Assembly: GCA_965371245.1 (NCBI GenBank)
Contig: CBDUXT010000001.1
Location: forward strand, 62,001-126,000
Direction of reading: 5' to 3'
From: CBDUXT01 sp965371245
GTDB taxonomy: Bacteria; Planctomycetota; Phycisphaerae; UBA1845
Length of the DNA: 64,000 bases
The number at the start of each line of letters is the position of its first letter. Position 1 is the stretch's first letter. Both the position numbers and the translations under genes were made by a program. Below the pieces are notes generated by a model that saw only the letters and a program-made list of their open reading frames with translations, did no database searches and had not been told where the DNA came from. Below, piece by piece: positions 16,587-24,992 of the stretch.

Positions 16587-17885
16587 TCAAACCTGCGCCA
16601 GGGCGGCCTTGAGGTCGGCGATGATGTCCCGGCGGTCTTCCAGTCCGATGCTGAGGCGGACGCCGCCGGGCACCAGGCCTCGCTCGCGCTTCTTGTCGGG
16701 GGTCATGGCGGCGTGGGTCATCGAATAGGGCGCCTCGATCAGGGTCTTGATCTGCCCCAGCGAGACCGCCAGTGTCAGGGTGTAGGCATGCTCCGCTGCC
16801 CAGTCGATCATGCGCTCGGCGGGCGCGCCGGTGCCCTCCGGATCGACCAGCTCGAAGTAGATCATCGAGCCCGGCGCGAACCGGTCGTTGGCGTCGCGCA
16901 TCTGCCGAAAGGCCAGCTCGTACTGCGGGAAGGACTTGAGTCCGGGGTAGCGGACGACCTTGACGTTGGGGTGCGCCTCGAGGAACCGCGCGACGTGTAG
17001 GGCCGACTTCTGATAGTTGACCATGCGCGTGGCCAGCGTCGGAAGCCCCTGCACCAGTGCGGGCCAGGCACTCTTTGGCGAAAGCGAGGCGCCGAAATCC
17101 TTGCGACAGAGGATCAGGTCGTGGTAGAGCGACTTGGGTCCGATGATCGCCCCGCCGATGTCGGTGCCGAATCCGCCGATGGCCTTGGTGAGCGACTGAC
17201 ACACGAGGTCGGCGCCGTGGGCAATGGGTCGCTGGCAAAACGGTGTGGCGAAGGTGTTGTCCACGACCACGTACACGCGCTCCGACGCCTCACGCCCCGC
17301 GTTAACTTCATCGACGACGGCCCGTACGCCGGCGATGTCGATCAGCTTCATGTCGGGATTCGCCGGGGTTTCGAAATAGACCAGGCGCGTTTCGGGGCGA
17401 ATCGCGTCGCGCAGCGATGCCAGGCTCGTGAGATCGACCATGGTGGTGTCGATGCGGTAGCGCGGCAGCCAGTTTGTCACCAGCGAGTAGGTGCATCCAT
17501 AGAGCATGTTGTGCGACACGAGATGTTGCCCGGCCCGGGTCAGCGTCAGAATAGTGGCGGAGATCGCAGCCATCCCGGAGGCGAAACACAGGGCCATCTC
17601 GCCGCCCTCCGCGGCCGCCAGATTGATCTCGAGCATATCCCCGGTGGGCTCGCCCAGGCGATCGTAGATGTAGATCGGCGCGTGCGAGTCCGCGAGGGAT
17701 TCGTCGCGGGCGAAGTCGGAAAACCCCTGCACCCCGCGACGTGTGGAGTCGAGACGAAAGGCCGCACTGACCGTCATGGGCGGCACGACGTGGTGGGTGT
17801 AGTCCCAGCGGGGCGTGTGACTCTCGCCGTGGATCAGACGGCTGCGAATGCGATACGTTCCTTCGTCGTCCGGTGGGTTTGTCAT
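16587..17885 (-). CDS. Cys/Met-metabolism PLP-dependent enzyme (cystathionine gamma-synthase / methionine gamma-lyase family)
   Basis: 432-aa fold-type I PLP enzyme of trans-sulfuration or sulfhydrylation. The ATG at 17883-17885 has GGAGG upstream; the open frame to 18125 is not family-like. Family landmarks are visible: YIYDRLGEPTGDMLEINLAAAEG (the pattern around substrate binding), CFASGMAAISATILTL, YGCTYSL, the ETPANPDMKLIDI block, VVDNTFATPF and the Schiff-base lysine in SLTKAIGGFG. The C-terminal block VRLSIGLEDRRDIIADL is also typical. Exact reaction (cystathionine gamma-synthase, gamma-lyase or O-acylhomoserine sulfhydrylase) is not decided by sequence inspection. Confidence 0.9.
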   Translation of the reverse strand: MTNPPDDEGTYRIRSRLIHGESHTPRWDYTHHVVPPMTVSAAFRLDSTRRGVQGFSDFARDESLADSHAPIYIYDRLGEPTGDMLEINLAAAEGGEMALCFASGMAAISATILTLTRAGQHLVSHNMLYGCTYSLVTNWLPRYRIDTTMVDLTSLASLRDAIRPETRLVYFETPANPDMKLIDIAGVRAVVDEVNAGREASERVYVVVDNTFATPFCQRPIAHGADLVCQSLTKAIGGFGTDIGGAIIGPKSLYHDLILCRKDFGASLSPKSAWPALVQGLPTLATRMVNYQKSALHVARFLEAHPNVKVVRYPGLKSFPQYELAFRQMRDANDRFAPGSMIYFELVDPEGTGAPAERMIDWAAEHAYTLTLAVSLGQIKTLIEAPYSMTHAAMTPDKKRERGLVPGGVRLSIGLEDRRDIIADLKAALAQV

Positions 17886-18283
17886 GACATGCCTCCGATA
17901 ACCGTGTATTGTTTGCAAGCTGCGTACCGCGCGGAAAGGAAAGACGCTCGGGCTGATCGTGCGGCGACGGGTTTGGGCAGACCGCTCGTACCAACATCGC
18001 GGAAGCCCCCGTCGGAATGCTCGGTGAAAAATGCCTGGAAGGCCAACTGGATGACGTCCAGCGCCCCGAAGCGAAAGCCCGTACCGCTCCCCGTTCCGCG
18101 GGAGATGGGTGGGATCGTCTGGCATGAGCCTTGCTAGCTGGATACGAGCGCGCCGAGTTCCCTACCTAGGTTTCGGGAGAGGGGGCGCTGTGACGACGAG
18201 TCTGCCCGCGGACCGAAGTCGATCTGCGTCCCGCGGTTCACGGTGGGCCGATAGGGTCGGGTTTCCCGTTCCGCTTCGCACAC

Positions 18284-18317
18284 TTACCGGATCCCGAGGG
18301 GATCCCGGTGGGTTTTT
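18284..18317 (+). terminator. hairpin plus T-run upstream of the hemerythrin gene
   Basis: ACCGGATCCC and GGGATCCCGGT flank a GAG loop (with one bulged base) and are followed by GGG and six Ts (18311-18316). This looks like an intrinsic terminator on the plus strand, yet no gene precedes it on that strand. It could therefore act as a leader attenuator for the hemerythrin gene that begins 48 bp later. Confidence 0.5.
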
Positions 18318-18364
18318 TCGCGCGATCGGGTAGGGCTATCGGACAAGCACGAGGAGCAAGGACC

Positions 18365-18817
18365 ATGACCGAACAAGACTTGGCTCGTTGGATCCGAAAA
18401 GAGCATGAGCAGGTCCAGGGGCTCGCCGACCGCCTCACCGAGAAGGTCGCGATCGTTCCCCGCGCCAACCTCACCGTGTGGATCGCCGAAGTCCGTGAGC
18501 GGTTCGAGCATTTCCGGGCTCACATGACCAAGCACATGGCCTTGGAGGAACACGAGGGATACTTACCGGCCGTCGTCGAACGGCGGCCGACCCTTGCCCC
18601 GCAGATCGAACGGCTCCATCACGAGCACGGCGAGTTCTTGCGGATCATGGAGGGCGTTCATAAGGCACTCAAAAACCTCACCCCCGAGGATCACCTCCTC
18701 GTGCGCGACTGCTGCCACCGGATCACACACCTACTTGCGTACGTCGAACAACACGAGGAACTCGAAAACAACCTCGTCACCTTCGCGTTCAGCCAGGACA
18801 TCGGGACAACGGGCTGA
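18365..18817 (+). CDS. hemerythrin-like (HHE) domain protein
   Basis: 150-aa four-helix protein. The ATG at 18365 has GGAGCAAGGA upstream. Repeated His/Glu positions suited to a di-iron site are visible: KEHEQVQGL, FEHFRAHMTKHMALEEHEG, RLHHEHGEF and YVEQHEELEN. Such cytosolic hemerythrin-domain proteins sense or bind O2, NO or iron. A terminator-like hairpin 48 bp upstream may control its leader. It stands alone on the plus strand, so no pathway can be inferred. Confidence 0.85.
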   Translation: MTEQDLARWIRKEHEQVQGLADRLTEKVAIVPRANLTVWIAEVRERFEHFRAHMTKHMALEEHEGYLPAVVERRPTLAPQIERLHHEHGEFLRIMEGVHKALKNLTPEDHLLVRDCCHRITHLLAYVEQHEELENNLVTFAFSQDIGTTG

Positions 18818-18963
18818 CCGGGCAACTGCGCGGTGACAGGCCTACGCCTTACGGACGCGATCCGGCCGTTCGGTCGTCATAGCGCCGGCATGGCCGGTTG
18901 TCACCGATGCGGCACCCCGATGCGGTGTTCAATGATCAAACGACGTCCCGGCGGCACCTCGCT

Positions 18964-19548
18964 TCAGGCAGGAGGCGTCGCTTCACTTCGGACGCACGCC
19001 TGCCCATCCGTCGGCTTCCCGCACTCGGGACAAGCACCGCTGGTGTTCCCCGTCAGATTGTAACCGCAGCCCACGCAGCACGGTGCCTGCCCCGTCGCCC
19101 CGCAAAAGGGGCAAAGCGCCTCCGTCACGCCGGTCAGCGCGCGCCCACACTCGACGCATTGGTTGTTTCGCCGACGTCGCCTTCGCCTAGTCCACGGCCC
19201 GCGGACCAGCGCGACAAGGGGATAGGCCGACGCGACGACAATGACAAACCACGCGGGCAGCAACGCACGGTAGAGGATAAACGACGTGCCCAGCGGCGTG
19301 CCGGATCGCTCGAACTTGCCGCCGAATCCAAACAGGTCGAAGCTGCTTGAGGTGGCAACCACGGCCTTCTTGACGGCCAGCCAATGAGACAGGCGCACCC
19401 GACCGTCTGCGCAGGCGAGCATCAGTGAGCCGGATTCGCTGTATTCACGATAGAAATACACGCCGCGGGAACGACTTGACCTGATCCATGCGAGCGCGGT
19501 TGAGGCGGCGACAAGGACGCAAACCAGTAGCAGTACCCGTCGTTTCAT
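18964..19548 (-). CDS. membrane protein with C-terminal double zinc ribbon
   Basis: 194 aa. An N-terminal hydrophobic segment (RRVLLLVCVLVAASTALAWI) and a second (LLPAWFVIVVASAYPLVALV) flank a periplasmic loop. The cytoplasmic tail carries two Cys-pair ribbons: CVECGRALTGVTEALCPFCG and CVGCGYNLTGNTSGACPECG. A paralogue with one ribbon lies at 35559-36038, with the same layout and the shared ALVRGPWTRRRRR / ALIRGPLRRRRR joint. Common in planctomycetes; role unknown. The ATG at 19546-19548 was chosen because the signal-like segment follows it directly. Confidence 0.7.
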   Translation of the reverse strand: MKRRVLLLVCVLVAASTALAWIRSSRSRGVYFYREYSESGSLMLACADGRVRLSHWLAVKKAVVATSSSFDLFGFGGKFERSGTPLGTSFILYRALLPAWFVIVVASAYPLVALVRGPWTRRRRRRRNNQCVECGRALTGVTEALCPFCGATGQAPCCVGCGYNLTGNTSGACPECGKPTDGQACVRSEATPPA

Positions 19549-19859
19549 GCGTTTCTCGGGCCGAGCGAGCGCGCGGGCGTCGCCGTCGGGTGGACCGATC
19601 CGCCTGCCGGTCGCATTCGAACCTACTGCCCCTGCTACGCCGCGGCAATTCACGAGGTTCGCGCGGTACCGCCCGACGGACGCTCATGTGCCGAGCCGCG
19701 GCCCGCGCCTGGCGATCCGGCGTGTGACCACCTCCAGCCGCGCCACGCGCGGTTGACGCTGTCGCGGGGCACCACTACCGTTCTTTCGCGCGCTGCGCAG
19801 TGGCATCGCTTGGATGTTACCCAAGCGGTTGGTGGATTGCATCTCCTGGAGTGACCACG

Positions 19860-22202
19860 TTGACGACGAAAGAGGACCAGGCCTTGTTGTCACGGGCGGA
19901 CGCGGGCATCGCCGCGTTCCTGACGGGCGAGCGCGACGCCGGACGCATCGCCGGAAATTACTACGACGACGCGGTGGCGCGGACCGTGCCGAACCTGCGC
20001 AAGTGGCTGCTGGCCGAGGAACTCGACACCATCTCGCCGAACCTGCGAGATGGTCTTCGCAGTGCGATCCGCGACGGGGATTGGGTCTCCATCGCCAATG
20101 CGTTTTCGCGCGATGTTGCCTTCGGAACCGGGGGCATCCGCGAGAAAATGGGCGCCACGCGCGACGTCATCCTCAAGCTCAAGGAACAGGGTATTCACGC
20201 GCCGATCCTCAAAGGCCCTAACACCATCAACGACGTGATCTACCTGCTCACCTCCACCGGCGTGGCCAAGTACGGTCTTCAGCGCGATCCGCCGTTGACC
20301 AAAGCGGTCATCGGGTTCGACAGCCGGGTTCGAGGGCAAGACTTCTCGCGGTTGATCGCGAGCCTCTTTCTCGCCTTCGATTACACGGTCTACTTGTTCG
20401 ACGAGGCCTGCCTCTACCCCAGCGTCACGTTCGCCGTGCCGACGCTTCGTGCCGACGTCGGCGTGTTCATCTCCGCCAGCCACAATGACTTTCGCTACAA
20501 CGGCTACAAGCTGTCGTGTCAAAACGGGTCGCAGTTCGACCCGGCCGAGCGCGCGGACCTGTATGAGAACTTCATCACCAAAGTCGAGTTTGCAGATATC
20601 AAGACGATTCCGCTGTCCGAAGCCGGGGAGGACAAGCTGTGGTTCCTGGGCGGGCAACGAGCGTCCCAACCACGCCTCGTCGAATCGGGTGAACATAAGG
20701 GCCTGGCGCTGGCCGACCCCCTGCCGGGCTCGGTTGATTCCTACGCCGCGCGCGAGCATCGCATCATCGATATGCACACCATGCACGCCGAGCACGTGAA
20801 AGGATTCCTTCTACGCGGGGAGATGATCCGGCAGGCCAAGTCGCCGCTGTCCATCGGCTACTCAGCCTTCAACGGGTCGGGGCGGGAGGCCGTCCCACGG
20901 CTACTCGGCGAGATCGGGTTCAACAGCGTGCGCCGCATCATGAAGCTCGACGCGCTGGACGGCATGTTCCCGGCGTTCTGCAGCGATCCGGGCAACGAAC
21001 AGCAGCCCGACCCCGGCGATTGGCGGGCGGCCGACATCGCCGTCGATGCCTTCAAGGAAGAGTACCCCGACCAGTGGGACAACGTGGACCTCATCATCGG
21101 CACCGACCCGGACGCCGATCGTTGCGGCGTGATTGTCCGGGTACCCGAGCATCAACGGCCTGCCCATCCGCACCCCGGAACCGGAGAAGCACGCGACTAC
21201 GCGCTTCTGTCGGCCGACGAGGCTTGGTCGCTGATCCTGTGGTATCGCCTTACGTACGAGGTGGAACGGTTCGGGGCCGTGCAGGACGCCGAGCGGAAGT
21301 TCATCACGCTCTCGCACACGACGACCGATCTTCTGCCGCGCGTCGCCCGCAAGTTCGGCCTGGGCGTGCTGACGACATGGGTCGGCTTCGCCCAACTGGC
21401 GGCCGGCACGCGCGCGGTGTGGGATCTAAGCCGGGGGATCGATTCCGACGGATTGACCGAAGGCGGTCGCCTGCCCATGTACACCGAGGGCCGGCGTGAT
21501 CCGAACGATAAGATCGCCAACCGAACCATTCACTCGTGGGATGCCATGGACGACACCCGTCGGTCCATCAACGTGGCCGCCCTCGAACAGAGCAACGGGT
21601 TTTCGATCCTCGGCGACGTTCCGCCTGACGCGCGCTCGCTCGGCGGCGGAGGGCACGTGCGCGACAAGGACGGAACGTTCGCGGCCATGCTCATGGCGGA
21701 ACTGGCGTGTTACGCCAAGGAAGCCGGCACGAACCTGATCGATCTGATCGATGAGAAGCTGTTCCTCGACCCCGATCTGGGGCTGTACATCACGCACTAC
21801 GAGCCCGACCCGATGGACGGTGAGTATGAGGGGTTGGCGGGCTACACGAAGAAACGCGGCATCCTGGATAAGGCCGAGGCGCTTCTGGCGAACTGTGCCG
21901 CTCAGCCGCCGACACTCGGTGGGCGCACCGTGAAGTCGGCCACCGTCTACCGCACCGGAAAGTACGACACGGTCAACTGGTCCGGCTTCCCCGACGAGGG
22001 CTATCGCTTCTTTTTCAATGACGATCTTCGCTCGCACCTGACGATCCGTCCGTCCGGAACCTCGAACGCCCTGCGTTTCCACGTGCAGCTCTTCGGCGGC
22101 TGCCCAGCCCGCGATGAGTTGATCGCCAAGAAGGCGGAACTGCGCGGATCGGCCGCCGCGATGGTGCATGACATTCGTGAACTGATCGGCGCGACGTTGT
22201 AG
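19860..22202 (+). CDS. alpha-D-phosphohexomutase (phosphoglucomutase/phosphomannomutase superfamily)
   Basis: 780-aa phosphosugar mutase, longer than bacterial PGM (about 550). Family sites are in order: the phosphoserine loop ISASHNDFRYNGYK (about residues 203-216), the metal-binding loop DPDADRCG (about 417-424), the sugar-binding loop around GGGGHVRDKDG, and the phosphate-binding loop RPSGTSNALRF near the C-terminus. FGTGGIREKMG near residue 90 is the N-terminal substrate loop. TTG at 19860 has GGAG 8 bp upstream; GTG at 19851 or 19800 are alternatives. It interconverts hexose 1- and 6-phosphates for polysaccharide or glycogen metabolism; the preferred sugar is unknown. Confidence 0.9.
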   Translation: MTTKEDQALLSRADAGIAAFLTGERDAGRIAGNYYDDAVARTVPNLRKWLLAEELDTISPNLRDGLRSAIRDGDWVSIANAFSRDVAFGTGGIREKMGATRDVILKLKEQGIHAPILKGPNTINDVIYLLTSTGVAKYGLQRDPPLTKAVIGFDSRVRGQDFSRLIASLFLAFDYTVYLFDEACLYPSVTFAVPTLRADVGVFISASHNDFRYNGYKLSCQNGSQFDPAERADLYENFITKVEFADIKTIPLSEAGEDKLWFLGGQRASQPRLVESGEHKGLALADPLPGSVDSYAAREHRIIDMHTMHAEHVKGFLLRGEMIRQAKSPLSIGYSAFNGSGREAVPRLLGEIGFNSVRRIMKLDALDGMFPAFCSDPGNEQQPDPGDWRAADIAVDAFKEEYPDQWDNVDLIIGTDPDADRCGVIVRVPEHQRPAHPHPGTGEARDYALLSADEAWSLILWYRLTYEVERFGAVQDAERKFITLSHTTTDLLPRVARKFGLGVLTTWVGFAQLAAGTRAVWDLSRGIDSDGLTEGGRLPMYTEGRRDPNDKIANRTIHSWDAMDDTRRSINVAALEQSNGFSILGDVPPDARSLGGGGHVRDKDGTFAAMLMAELACYAKEAGTNLIDLIDEKLFLDPDLGLYITHYEPDPMDGEYEGLAGYTKKRGILDKAEALLANCAAQPPTLGGRTVKSATVYRTGKYDTVNWSGFPDEGYRFFFNDDLRSHLTIRPSGTSNALRFHVQLFGGCPARDELIAKKAELRGSAAAMVHDIRELIGATL

Positions 22203-22314
22203 GCGTCCGCCGTGGATGAGATATCCCCGACGCATCGCCACGCCGGAATCCACGGGTGTGCCCATGAACACACGGGTTGGAAGCCCGTGCGATACCTGTT
22301 CCTTGCGTCGGTGG

Positions 22315-22977
22315 TCACGCGGTCGCGGGACGTCGCCGACCCAGGTAGATGGCGGCTACGCTCGCGCCGAGCAGGTTGAAGAGCAGATCAAGGGCCGTGT
22401 TCTCGTACCCGCCGACGTTCGTCTCCGGCACGGACACGACGGCGGCGAACTCCAGGACTTCGTTCAGCGCCCCGACCCCCGCGCCCATGAGCACGACCAG
22501 GACGAACAGCGTCCGCCGGCCGACCACGTCGGGTCGAAGGTACGGTTTGAGGAGATGGTGACACACGAGTGTCGCCACGCCGAAGCCAAACAGATGCACG
22601 ACCTGGTCGTAGCGCAGAATGTGGTACGGGGCGCCCACGATCGGGACGAGCGTCAGGTTGTACAGAACGCCATCGCCGACGTGGAGGTTTCCGCCGGCCA
22701 GGTGAAGAAAGCCCCAGCCCGTCAGCCCCCAGAGAATCAGACCATCGAAGCGGACGGCGTGCTGCTTGAGAAGGACCAGCACGACCGCGACGGCGACGAC
22801 GCCGATGTAGAGCAGAAACTCGAAGTCGAGGTTTCGAAGCGCGATGATCGTAAAGAAGGGGACGTAGAGCAGAGTGACGATCAGGACGGGAATCTCGCGC
22901 GGGGTCAGGAGCATGGGTTCATTGTTGCCGGGATCGAGCCAAGCGACAATCACTCGGCGCAGGCGGCCTGGGGCCAT
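22315..22977 (-). CDS. YjdF/DUF2238-like integral membrane protein
   Basis: 220 aa with about six hydrophobic helices (IPVLIVTLLYVPFFTIIAL, LLYIGVVAVAVVLVLL, and others). The motifs HLAGGNLHVGD, YDQVVHLFGFG and GALNEVLEF are characteristic of the DUF2238/YjdF family. Function of the family is unknown; a cation-metabolism link is sometimes suggested. Convergent with the phosphomutase gene. A second start at 22914 (MLLTPREIPV) is equally possible. Confidence 0.78.
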   Translation of the reverse strand: MAPGRLRRVIVAWLDPGNNEPMLLTPREIPVLIVTLLYVPFFTIIALRNLDFEFLLYIGVVAVAVVLVLLKQHAVRFDGLILWGLTGWGFLHLAGGNLHVGDGVLYNLTLVPIVGAPYHILRYDQVVHLFGFGVATLVCHHLLKPYLRPDVVGRRTLFVLVVLMGAGVGALNEVLEFAAVVSVPETNVGGYENTALDLLFNLLGASVAAIYLGRRRPATA

Positions 22978-23257
22978 GGCAATCGACGCGACCCCCGGGT
23001 TCCACCGTCGCCGGTTTGCGTCGCGTCCGAGAAAACCCTTAAGCGCAGGACACTGCCGCCATGTTGAAGATCAAAGGCCATGCGCCCTGGCGATTCGTTG
23101 TCCCGAACGCGAATCGGCACTACACTCTTTATTGGCAACCTGTCTCGTAGTGAACTCGGCGACAACCGGACCGGCGACATGCGACGGATCGCAAGCGCCT
23201 CTTGTTCCGCCACGCCGGTTTGCGCACTCAACCTTTGAACGAGTCGAGAGAACGACC

Positions 23258-24487
23258 GTGGTCCACACCGAAACCAAGCGAACCGAACCCCGACTGGCTG
23301 GGTCCAGCGGGTCGATGGATTCCGCGCGGACCCAAGCACAACGCCGCGGATGGCGGCAGAGCGTGTTGGCCGTGGTCACCATGCTCGGAGCGGTTGCCGT
23401 CGCCCTGTGTCTGGGCGAGGCCCTCCTCCACCTGTTTGGCGTGACGCCGAAAATCCAGGTGGTGTTCCGAGAGAACATCACGCCCAGTGACAACCCGGTG
23501 CTCGAGTATGAGTTGAAACCCGGCTCGCACGACGGCTGGTCGATCGTAAGCAGCCTCGGCCTGCGCGATCGCGAGTTGGCAACGAACAAACCCGCCGGCG
23601 TCTTTCGCATCGTCGTGATCGGCGATTCGGTGACATACGGTTTTGACCGCCCGCGCGACCGGGCGTATCCCAAGCGGCTGGAGGCCATGCTCAACCGCCA
23701 CGCACCCATGAGTGCCCCGCTGTTCGAGGTCATCAACCTCGGCGTTCCCGGCTACCACATCACTCAAGTCGTGGAGTCGCTCCGGGTGAAAGGGCTGCCG
23801 TTCCAGCCCGACCTGGTGATCTACGGGTACGTCCTGAACGACCCGCAGGGCATCAGCCTGGAAAGTGAGTCGCTCAAGAACCTTCGGGCGCAAGCCGATC
23901 GCGCTGCGGACACGTCGCTGTTGCGCGGGCCGGCACGGCTGCTGAGTACGTCGCGTCTGTTTCGCCTGGCCTGGCAACTGAGCCTTGATCCGCCGCTGCC
24001 GCCGATGGCTCGCGCGCCCTCCTTCGATGCCTCTTCGACCCACACGTTGGGTAGCCACTTGCGATCCCTCCACCAGGCCGGTGAATCGCAGGAACGCTGG
24101 CGGTCGGGCCTCGCCCGCCTTGCCCGGATGACGCGCCGTGAAGGCAACATCCCTTGCCTGGTGGCGATTTTCCCGGTGGATGGCGCCGGTGGGTTCGAGG
24201 CGTACACGTTGACCGACCTGCACGAGTTGGTTGCCGCGGAGGCCACGCGCTGTGGACTCGATACGTTGGACTTGCTCGACGCATTCCGGTCGGCCGATCG
24301 CACGTCGCCGAGCCCGCTATACCGCGACCTTCTTCATCCCAACGACAAAGGTCACCGCGTCGCCGCGGGCGCGCTCCTCAGACACCTGGTCGCGTCAACC
24401 ATCCCTGCGTTTGACGGCTTTCTCCTGGATAGCGTCGGGCTGCCCGCGCGTTCGGATAGATTTGCGGACGCCCCGCCCCCGGAGTAG
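23258..24487 (+). CDS. membrane-anchored SGNH/GDSL-like hydrolase
   Basis: 409 aa. One N-terminal transmembrane segment (SVLAVVTMLGAVAVALCLGEA, in two blocks around residues 35-56) anchors an extracytoplasmic SGNH domain. The four blocks are visible: VVIGDSVTYG with catalytic Ser124, NLGVPGY with the oxyanion Gly, YGYVLND with Asn, and the C-terminal DLLHPNDKGH with Asp and His. Family members deacylate lipids, sugars or peptidoglycan; the substrate is unknown. GTG at 23258 is chosen over an ATG at 23315; both precede the membrane segment. Confidence 0.82.
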   Translation: MVHTETKRTEPRLAGSSGSMDSARTQAQRRGWRQSVLAVVTMLGAVAVALCLGEALLHLFGVTPKIQVVFRENITPSDNPVLEYELKPGSHDGWSIVSSLGLRDRELATNKPAGVFRIVVIGDSVTYGFDRPRDRAYPKRLEAMLNRHAPMSAPLFEVINLGVPGYHITQVVESLRVKGLPFQPDLVIYGYVLNDPQGISLESESLKNLRAQADRAADTSLLRGPARLLSTSRLFRLAWQLSLDPPLPPMARAPSFDASSTHTLGSHLRSLHQAGESQERWRSGLARLARMTRREGNIPCLVAIFPVDGAGGFEAYTLTDLHELVAAEATRCGLDTLDLLDAFRSADRTSPSPLYRDLLHPNDKGHRVAAGALLRHLVASTIPAFDGFLLDSVGLPARSDRFADAPPPE

Positions 24488-24992
24488 TGCCGCGGCTCAA
24501 TTGATGGATGCTGTCCGATCGGAACAATCCCGGGCTCAGATCCGACGGCGTGGGTGACAGAATCGGCGTTGGGCAGTTCTCAGAGCACCGGGCGCGAGCC
24601 TGGTGACATGATGACGCAGGGGTCCGCAGGCTGGCGCCTGCGGCTCTGGCTCATCGTCCCCGTTCCGCCGGAAGTGTCACGGACCCGATCCGACGCCGGC
24701 ACGAAGACGCGCGCCGTAAATGACCGCGCTTCGCTTGGCCGATGCCACCCATCAATTCATGCGTATCGAAGCACCAGGGCCGTTTCCAAGACGGTCGGTG
24801 CAGCTTCGAGCCAATCGCCTATCCATCCAGCCAATGTGGCACCGGCTTGTGCCCCCTGAAAAGAGCGGCAAGATGCCGGAGCCACACCGTGGTGGGACAG
24901 GTTCCAACCACCACCGGAGAATCCTCGGGTGTCCGCGCCGGTCGCGCGCGTGCCTGACAACGAAGATGGGGTTCGAAAGGATCAGCGACCGA
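24488..24992. other. intergenic region carrying a family-A hairpin element
   Basis: 505 bp between convergent genes. It holds the dispersed element at 24554-24680. No gene is supported in the remainder. Confidence 0.5.
24554..24680. repeat. dispersed hairpin element, family A copy 1
   Basis: Begins GTGACAGAATCGGCG and ends TGTCAC. It contains the hairpin CACCGGGC-GCGA-GCCTGGTG (GNRA-type loop) and a second perfect hairpin, CCGCAGGC-TGGC-GCCTGCGG, followed by CTCTGG. Related copies lie at 36955-37125 and 50962-51131. Confidence 0.7.

Noticed and set aside
15766..17238. 490-codon minus-strand open frame across the LysM gene and the PLP-enzyme gene
   Set aside because: It overlaps two well-supported genes in another frame and its translation is low-complexity.
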